From: UBA4717 sp045531795
GTDB taxonomy: Bacteria > Bacillota > Clostridia > Oscillospirales > CAG-272
Direction: 5' to 3'
Assembly (NCBI GenBank): GCA_045531795.1
Contig: JAZSET010000032.1
Location: 1 to 36,363, forward strand
Length of the DNA: 36,363 nucleotides
Positions 31,785-36,363 of this stretch are shown piece after piece. Position numbers and translations under genes: made by a program. The notes beneath the pieces were generated by a model, which made no database searches, was not told the DNA's origin, and worked only from the letters and a program-made list of their open reading frames with translations. The first letter of the stretch is position 1. The number at the start of each line of letters is the position of its first letter.

Positions 31785-33134
31785 TTACTCTTTATTTACT
31801 TTGTCAAGTCCATAGTACATTGCTATTGCGGTATTCGGCCATGTATCCGGGTTATTGTTCAAATCATCGAAATAGACATACGGCACGAATCGGGACTCGG
31901 ATTTTATTCCTTTGAGCGTTACCTCGCTCTCACCTTTCCTTTTAGCATCATTTATTACCTCTACCCTTTCATCTACCTTTGTTTTGATTTCAAGAGTATC
32001 GTTGTATGCAGTTTTAAAGTCCTCGGCATACACATAACCAAGAAGTGAAAATACAACACAGGACACTGCCGTAAATTTTTTGAAATCTACGCCCTCAAAG
32101 GCTGTATTTACTGCACTTACAATAGTAACTGTCAGTAAAACTGTCGGTCCGCTCCAGACTCTGAGTGGGAAATACGGAGAAAGTATCATCGAATAGACTG
32201 ATGCGAGAGAGCCCACAAAGAATATTGCAGTCAAAAGTAAGCTTTTTACTCTTTTTCTTATAATTGCTATTATAACAAACACAAGAACAAGCGCAAGCAA
32301 AACAGTATGGTGTTTGAAGAAATCATCAGAAATATATAAAAACCTGTCAATCCAGACTTTTATATCTCCAAATCCGCCGTTTGCATCAAGTCTTGCTGAC
32401 TGTCCGGGAGAGGTGAGCATCAGTAAAAATCCGCATATACTGCCAGTGTATCCCGATAATGTCCAAAGCGGGAATTTTTTTCTTTTATATGTTATTGCCG
32501 CAATTAACAGAGTGCTTATAACAAGAAGTGCCGCTGCAGTATTTTCATTTGTAAAGCCTGCAATTAAACCGAGCAGGAAGTACAGCGGACTCAGGATTAT
32601 AAGTACCTGAACTGATATATTGCTTTTTCTGTGTATAGCTCTTGTGAGTGGAACAAGGTACAAAAGTATTATGAGTATTCCCCAAAGATAGTTGCAGGCT
32701 CCTGTTAGCCAGAGATAACTTTTGCCTATATGCGGAGTAAAAAACCAGACACTCAGAAATGCTGTCAAAAACAGTGTGGGAGAGGGTGTCTTTTTTCCTC
32801 TTGCGTGATACACAATAAGGTACAACAGCAGCAAAAATGCTATAGTATTAAAGGCGTTGAACACACTCTTGTCAAACATCAGAAAGGTCTGTGCAAGTGT
32901 ATGCGTTACAGCCCTGCCGTTTACGACCTTATAGTGGTTTATCTGCGAGTCGATAACCTGTCTGAAGTTTTCAATTCTGAATTTGTTTTCTTTAACGGCA
33001 AAGGTATAGGAATATGAATAATCGTCACGGCAATAGGGAGTGTTGGTGTTAAGAATATAAAACTGCACACCTATTATTGCCACAAGCAAAATAAGAAGAA
33101 TAACAGATGATACTCTCTTTGTTCTATTACCCAT
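31785..33134 (-). CDS. Polytopic membrane protein, DUF6056-like
   Basis: A 449-residue integral membrane protein with about ten hydrophobic segments; the first is VILLILLVAIIGVQFYIL at the N-terminus. The first extracytoplasmic loop has NTPYCRDDYSYSYTF and HYKVVNGRAVTHTLAQTF. The conserved GFTNENTAAALL in the middle and a SPGQSAR loop are features of DUF6056/GT-C-like envelope proteins. A soluble C-terminal tail of roughly 80 residues follows the last helix. The family may be lipid-linked sugar transferases or related envelope enzymes, but no activity is shown. It lies downstream of pyrB with only a hairpin between; the ribosome binding site GGGAGG is 7 bases before the ATG. The function is not related to pyrimidine synthesis in any obvious way. 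Confidence 0.75.
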   Translation of the reverse strand: MGNRTKRVSSVILLILLVAIIGVQFYILNTNTPYCRDDYSYSYTFAVKENKFRIENFRQVIDSQINHYKVVNGRAVTHTLAQTFLMFDKSVFNAFNTIAFLLLLYLIVYHARGKKTPSPTLFLTAFLSVWFFTPHIGKSYLWLTGACNYLWGILIILLYLVPLTRAIHRKSNISVQVLIILSPLYFLLGLIAGFTNENTAAALLVISTLLIAAITYKRKKFPLWTLSGYTGSICGFLLMLTSPGQSARLDANGGFGDIKVWIDRFLYISDDFFKHHTVLLALVLVFVIIAIIRKRVKSLLLTAIFFVGSLASVYSMILSPYFPLRVWSGPTVLLTVTIVSAVNTAFEGVDFKKFTAVSCVVFSLLGYVYAEDFKTAYNDTLEIKTKVDERVEVINDAKRKGESEVTLKGIKSESRFVPYVYFDDLNNNPDTWPNTAIAMYYGLDKVNKE

Positions 33135-33158
33135 ATTTACCTCCCTCTCTTAATGTGC

Positions 33159-33187
33159 AAGGACTGTGGCATTATGCCGCAGTCCTT
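33159..33187 (-). other. Hairpin downstream of pyrB without leftward U-tract
   Basis: A 13-bp stem with one G-T pair (33159-33171 with 33175-33187) and a TTA loop. The leftward transcript continues into non-U sequence, so it may not end pyr transcription efficiently, and readthrough into the DUF6056 gene is possible. Confidence 0.6.
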
Positions 33188-33191
33188 TGTT

Positions 33192-34298
33192 TTATATTTC
33201 GTTATAGTGCTTTTCAGACTTCTTTTCGCAGTATATACATCTGAGTATTCCTGCCTTATCGTCTGTAAGTTTATATATGTGTCTGAGCTCCTGCTCACTT
33301 GATGTAATGCATCTCGGATTTGTGCACACAAGCTTGTCATAAACAAGCACCTCGCTCTTCTTTTCGGGGGCGGGAGCTGTTGACTTCACAAGTCCGAGGA
33401 ATTTTAAAATAAGTGCCATACGGATATATTTTCCGTACTCAACCTGCTTGAAGTATGCAGCACGGGGGTCTTTATCTATGGCCGTGCTTATTTCGTTGAC
33501 TCTCGGCAGCGGATGCATTATTGTAAGATCATTTTTGGCAGTTTCAAGCTTATCGGGAGTCAGGATATAGATATCCTTAAGTCTCTCGTATTCGTCTCTG
33601 TCTGCAAATCTTTCACCCTGTATTCTTGTCATATACAGAATATCAAGCTTGTCCATTATTGACACAAGGTCTGTGCATTCCGTGTAGCTGATGTTATTCT
33701 TTTCAAATACACCATACTTGACATAGTTTGGCACCTTGAGTTCTTCCGGTGAAATAAGTACAAAGTTAATATTTTCATATCTTGCAAGTGCAGTTATGAG
33801 AGAATGTACAGTTCTGCCGTACTTGAGGTCTCCGCAAAAGCCTACCGTCAGGTTGTCAAGTCTTCCCTTTTCGCGCTTTATAGTAAGTAAATCTGCAAGA
33901 GTCTGGGTGGGGTGGTCGTGACCGCCGTCACCTGCGTTGATTATCGGCACGTCTGCGTGCTTTGATGCCACATAAGGTGCTCCTGCAAGAGGATGGCGCA
34001 TTGCAATTATATCAGCATAACAACCGACTGTTCTTGCTGTATCCGCAACACTTTCGCCCTTTGCGGTTGATGATGAATTCGCCTCGGAAAAACCAAGTAC
34101 ATTTCCGCCAAGCTCATACATAGCCGCCTCAAAACTGAGTCTTGTCCTTGTTGACGGTTCAAAAAACAGTGTTGCAAGTTTTTTGCCGTGACACATTTCG
34201 CTATATACCTTGGGATTATCAATTATATCACAGGCACGGTTTATAAGCTCATCAATTTCTTCTACGCTCAGATCGAGCGGATTCATAAGACTTCTCAT
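33192..34298 (-). CDS. pyrB: Aspartate carbamoyltransferase fused to a PyrI-type zinc domain
   Basis: A 368-residue protein. Residues ~1-305 are the catalytic chain: FFEPSTRTRLSFE (carbamoyl-phosphate loop), SSSTAKGES (80s loop), GDGGHDHPTQTLADL, MTRIQGERF and MHPLPRVNEI. After a Pro/Ala-rich linker (about 306-318) comes a zinc-binding module with Cys325-x4-Cys330-x23-Cys354-x2-Cys357 (CTNPRC ... CIYC). This is like the C-terminal zinc domain of the regulatory subunit PyrI, but the N-terminal nucleotide-binding domain of PyrI is absent. The enzyme makes carbamoyl-aspartate, the second step of UMP synthesis. In E. coli the zinc domain contacts the catalytic chain, so here it may stabilise the trimer without CTP control. 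The start at 34298 is 2 bases after pyrE. Confidence 0.94.
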   Translation of the reverse strand: MRSLMNPLDLSVEEIDELINRACDIIDNPKVYSEMCHGKKLATLFFEPSTRTRLSFEAAMYELGGNVLGFSEANSSSTAKGESVADTARTVGCYADIIAMRHPLAGAPYVASKHADVPIINAGDGGHDHPTQTLADLLTIKREKGRLDNLTVGFCGDLKYGRTVHSLITALARYENINFVLISPEELKVPNYVKYGVFEKNNISYTECTDLVSIMDKLDILYMTRIQGERFADRDEYERLKDIYILTPDKLETAKNDLTIMHPLPRVNEISTAIDKDPRAAYFKQVEYGKYIRMALILKFLGLVKSTAPAPEKKSEVLVYDKLVCTNPRCITSSEQELRHIYKLTDDKAGILRCIYCEKKSEKHYNEI

Positions 34299-34300
34299 AA

Positions 34301-34933
34301 TTACGCCTTTATCCAGCTCTCATCGGAGGGATTATTTCTGAATGCTATAAGTCTCTTGACGTCATCAGGCTTAATATAGCCCTCTTCACTTGCAACTTCA
34401 GCGATTGTGTCGAAGTTTGTAAGTGATACATTCTTAACATCAGCATCTGCAAGTCTTTCAAGGCCTTTCTTCATACCGTAGGTGAAGATGCTTACGATAC
34501 CGAGAACCTCGGCGCCTGCTTCTCTGAGTACATTTACAACCTCAATAACGCTTCCGCCTGTTGAAATAAGGTCTTCAACAACAACAACTTTCTGTCCCTT
34601 TTCAAGTCTGCCCTCGATCTGATTCTGTCTGCCGTGATCCTTTGCACCAGAGCGAACATATCCCATAGGCATACCGAGAATGTGTCCGCAGATTGCCGCG
34701 TGAGCAATACCTGCAGTAGATGTACCCATAAGTACCTCGCACTCGGGATAATTCTTCTTTATAAGCTCACAAAGACCGTTTTCTACATCGTTGCGTACTG
34801 CGGGTGCGGTTAGTGTGAGTCTGTTGTCACAATATACGGGGCTCTTGATTCCGCTTGCCCAGGTAAAGGGCTCATCGGGACGGAAGAACACCGCCTTGAT
34901 TGATAATAAATCCTTTGCAATAAGCTTTTCCAT
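34301..34933 (-). CDS. pyrE: Orotate phosphoribosyltransferase
   Basis: A 210-residue type I phosphoribosyltransferase that converts orotate and PRPP to OMP. The PRPP-binding motif VVVVEDLISTGGSVIEV is near residue 115, the flexible-loop segment RSGAKDHGRQNQIEG near 95, and FTWASGIKSPVYCDNR at the N-terminus contacts orotate. Length and motifs are normal. It lies 13 bases after pyrF and 2 bases before pyrB in one operon. The start is supported by AAAGGAGA (7-base spacing). Confidence 0.97.
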   Translation of the reverse strand: MEKLIAKDLLSIKAVFFRPDEPFTWASGIKSPVYCDNRLTLTAPAVRNDVENGLCELIKKNYPECEVLMGTSTAGIAHAAICGHILGMPMGYVRSGAKDHGRQNQIEGRLEKGQKVVVVEDLISTGGSVIEVVNVLREAGAEVLGIVSIFTYGMKKGLERLADADVKNVSLTNFDTIAEVASEEGYIKPDDVKRLIAFRNNPSDESWIKA

Positions 34934-34946
34934 AATTTTGTCTCCT

Positions 34947-35645
34947 TTATCCTACAAATTCGTTTACGCATCTCTTATATGCAGCCACTGGGTCATCTGC
35001 TGCTGTTATAGGTCTGCCTACCACTATGTAGTCAGAGCCGATTTTCTTAGCTTGGGCCGGTGTCATTACACGCTTCTGGTCACCGATATCGCCGTCTGCA
35101 AAGCGTACACCGGGTGTTACTGTAAGAAATTCCTTGCCGCAGGTGTCGTGAACCTTGCCTGCCTCAAGGGGTGAGCATACAACGCCGTCAAGTCCTGCAT
35201 TTTTTGCGTTACTTGCATAGTGCATAACTACCTTGTCGATAGGCTCGTTTATAAGAAGGTCACGCTTCATTGTTTCCTCGTCTGTTGAGGTTAACTGTGT
35301 TACTGCAATAAGAAGCGGGCGACTGCCGTCTTCTCTTGTAAGTCCCTCGATTGCAGCCTCCATCATTCTTCCTGTACCTGCTGCGTGGAGGTTACACATA
35401 TCTACATCAAGGCGAGATAAAACTGCCATTGACTTCTTTACTGTGTTGGGAATATCGTGAAGCTTTAAATCGAGGAATATTTTATGACCTCTCTTTTTAA
35501 TTTCACGGACAATTGAGGGCCCCTCAGCATAATAAAGCTCCATACCGATTTTTACAAAAGGTTTTACATCGGTAAATTTATCAAGAAAACTAAACACCTG
35601 CTCTGCGCTGTTAAAGTCACAGGCAATAATTACGTCCTTTCCCAT
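34947..35645 (-). CDS. pyrF: Orotidine 5'-phosphate decarboxylase
   Basis: A 232-residue (beta/alpha)8 enzyme that decarboxylates OMP to UMP. Features are VIIACDFNSAE at the N-terminus, VKIGMELYYAEG, the catalytic FLDLKLHDIPNT (Asp-x-Lys-x-x-Asp), NLHAAG, TPGVRF and IVVGRPITAADDP, the phosphate-binding end. The ATG at 35645 follows AAAGGA with proper spacing. An in-frame GTG at 35666 overlaps the pyrD end and would add seven residues with no support. It is placed between pyrD and pyrE. Confidence 0.96.
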   Translation of the reverse strand: MGKDVIIACDFNSAEQVFSFLDKFTDVKPFVKIGMELYYAEGPSIVREIKKRGHKIFLDLKLHDIPNTVKKSMAVLSRLDVDMCNLHAAGTGRMMEAAIEGLTREDGSRPLLIAVTQLTSTDEETMKRDLLINEPIDKVVMHYASNAKNAGLDGVVCSPLEAGKVHDTCGKEFLTVTPGVRFADGDIGDQKRVMTPAQAKKIGSDYIVVGRPITAADDPVAAYKRCVNEFVG

Positions 35646-35662
35646 ATCTGTATCCTTTCTTA

Positions 35663-36363
35663 TCACGCAAGTCCGATTATTTCGGAAAGCGAATTTATTT
35701 TATATTTTTCCATAGCCGCAGGAAGTGACTCGATTATTTCCTTACAAGCAAAAGGGTTTATGAGGTTTGCCGCACCTACCTCAACGGCAGTTGCTCCTGC
35801 AAGCATCATTTCGATTACATTTTCAGCACTTGAAACGCCACCCATTCCCACAACGGGAATTTTAACGGCATTTGCTACCTGATATACCATTCTCACCGCT
35901 ACCGGGAAAATGGCATCTCCCGAAAAGCCACCCATTTTATTTGCGATTACGGGCTTTTTGGTTTTAAGGTCTATTCTCATACCAAGAAGTGTGTTTATAA
36001 GGCTTATTCCGTCAGCACCCGCATCCTCGCACGCCTTCGCCACAGATACGATATCCGTAACATTAGGGGATAATTTCAGCAGTATAGGCTTTGTCGTCAC
36101 ATTTTTAACCGCTTTTGTCACTTCAGCTGCCGCCTCCGGTGAAGTACCGAAACTCATTCCGCCTCCGTGAACATTGGGACAGGACACGTTGATCTCGATC
36201 CATCCCACCTGTTCCTCACCGTCCAGCATAGACGCAGTCCGGGCGTATTCCTCCACGGAAAAGCCGGAGACGTTCGCCATAACCTTCTTGTTAAAGCATT
36301 TCTTCAGCTTGGGAAGCTCCTCGGAAATGACTTTTTCAACTCCCGGATTCTGAAGTCCCACAG
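35663..36363 (-). CDS. pyrD: Dihydroorotate dehydrogenase catalytic subunit, class 1B type (N-terminus outside window)
   Basis: The C-terminal ~233 residues of the FMN-dependent dihydroorotate dehydrogenase. The catalytic cysteine is in EINVSCPNVHGGG (Cys about fragment residue 60), which together with PILLKLSPNVTDI, GADGISLINTLLGMRID, VVGMGGVSSAENV and GATAVEVGAANL supports the class 1B (PyrD with PyrK, NAD-linked) family. The first methionine-like codon near 36361 is an internal GTG; about 65-70 N-terminal residues are missing. The upstream gene, pyrK if present, is not visible. The first ~60 codons in view have markedly more G/C at third positions than the rest of the window. Confidence 0.95.
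   Translation of the reverse strand, partial: VGLQNPGVEKVISEELPKLKKCFNKKVMANVSGFSVEEYARTASMLDGEEQVGWIEINVSCPNVHGGGMSFGTSPEAAAEVTKAVKNVTTKPILLKLSPNVTDIVSVAKACEDAGADGISLINTLLGMRIDLKTKKPVIANKMGGFSGDAIFPVAVRMVYQVANAVKIPVVGMGGVSSAENVIEMMLAGATAVEVGAANLINPFACKEIIESLPAAMEKYKINSLSEIIGLA

Noticed and set aside
1..36363. CRISPR arrays, tRNA/rRNA genes, insertion sequences, prophage or toxin-antitoxin genes
   Set aside because: I looked for evenly spaced repeats, tRNA arm patterns, transposase or integrase motifs and toxin-antitoxin pairs and saw none that could be supported.

Overview
The window looks like a chromosomal segment of a low-to-mid GC Firmicute of class Clostridia, probably an uncultured gut lineage. 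The basis is the consensus sigma-A promoters (several TTGACA-N17-TATAAT variants), strong AGGAGG-type ribosome binding sites, the DUF512 radical-SAM gene upstream of der-plsY, the YceD-L32 pair, FakA/FakB fatty acid kinase genes, an SLH-domain envelope protein and the deo and pyr operon contents. There are no rRNA or tRNA genes, insertion sequences, phage genes or CRISPR arrays. Both ends cut through genes: argS on the left and pyrD on the right.

Layout. 1-1686 (+): the end of argS, then yebC, closed by a bidirectional terminator. 1738-7911 (-): one operon from a near-perfect promoter, read as DUF512 radical-SAM protein, lipoprotein, der, plsY, cysK and a DUF4097 beta-repeat membrane protein. 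7919-14608: an AraC regulator (-) divergent from a six-gene catabolic-looking operon (+): AtuA-family protein, DUF4387 protein, M20D amidohydrolase, cytosolic CapA-like protein, and the alpha and beta subunits of a divergent class I fumarase/tartrate-dehydratase-type hydratase. 14727-19749 (+): a secreted phosphodiester-glycosidase/SLH protein, a diacylglycerol-kinase-like protein, yceD and rpmF. 19753-20244 (-): a small Cys-containing protein preceded by a strongly structured, independently promoted RNA that ends in an intrinsic terminator. 20265-24254 (-): a heterodimeric ABC exporter with a small partner gene. 24312-25081 (-): a TetR regulator. 25124-27733 (+): fakB and fakA. 27787-31778 (+): the deoC-deoD-deoB-pdp nucleoside salvage operon. 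31785-33134 (-): a polytopic DUF6056-like membrane protein. 33192-36363 (-): pyrimidine biosynthesis genes, read pyrD(partial)-pyrF-pyrE-pyrB, where PyrB carries a PyrI-type zinc domain at its C-terminus.

How the genes fit together. The deo genes convert nucleosides to bases and glycolytic intermediates, and the pyr genes make UMP de novo. FakA and FakB phosphorylate exogenous fatty acids to acyl phosphates, which PlsY uses to acylate glycerol-3-phosphate. The AraC-controlled operon has no transporter in view and its substrate cannot be read from sequence. Its enzyme set suggests removal of an acyl/amide group followed by processing of a hydroxy- or unsaturated dicarboxylic acid.

Most worth a second look are: (1) the AraC/AtuA operon, with a divergent control region carrying two identical 11-bp sites exactly 21 bp apart over the -35 boxes of both promoters, and a hydratase that has lost family hallmarks; (2) the structured RNA at 20043-20211; (3) the PyrB-zinc domain fusion; (4) an abrupt codon-usage change inside pyrD at the right edge. 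All functional calls are from reading sequence only; no database search was run.
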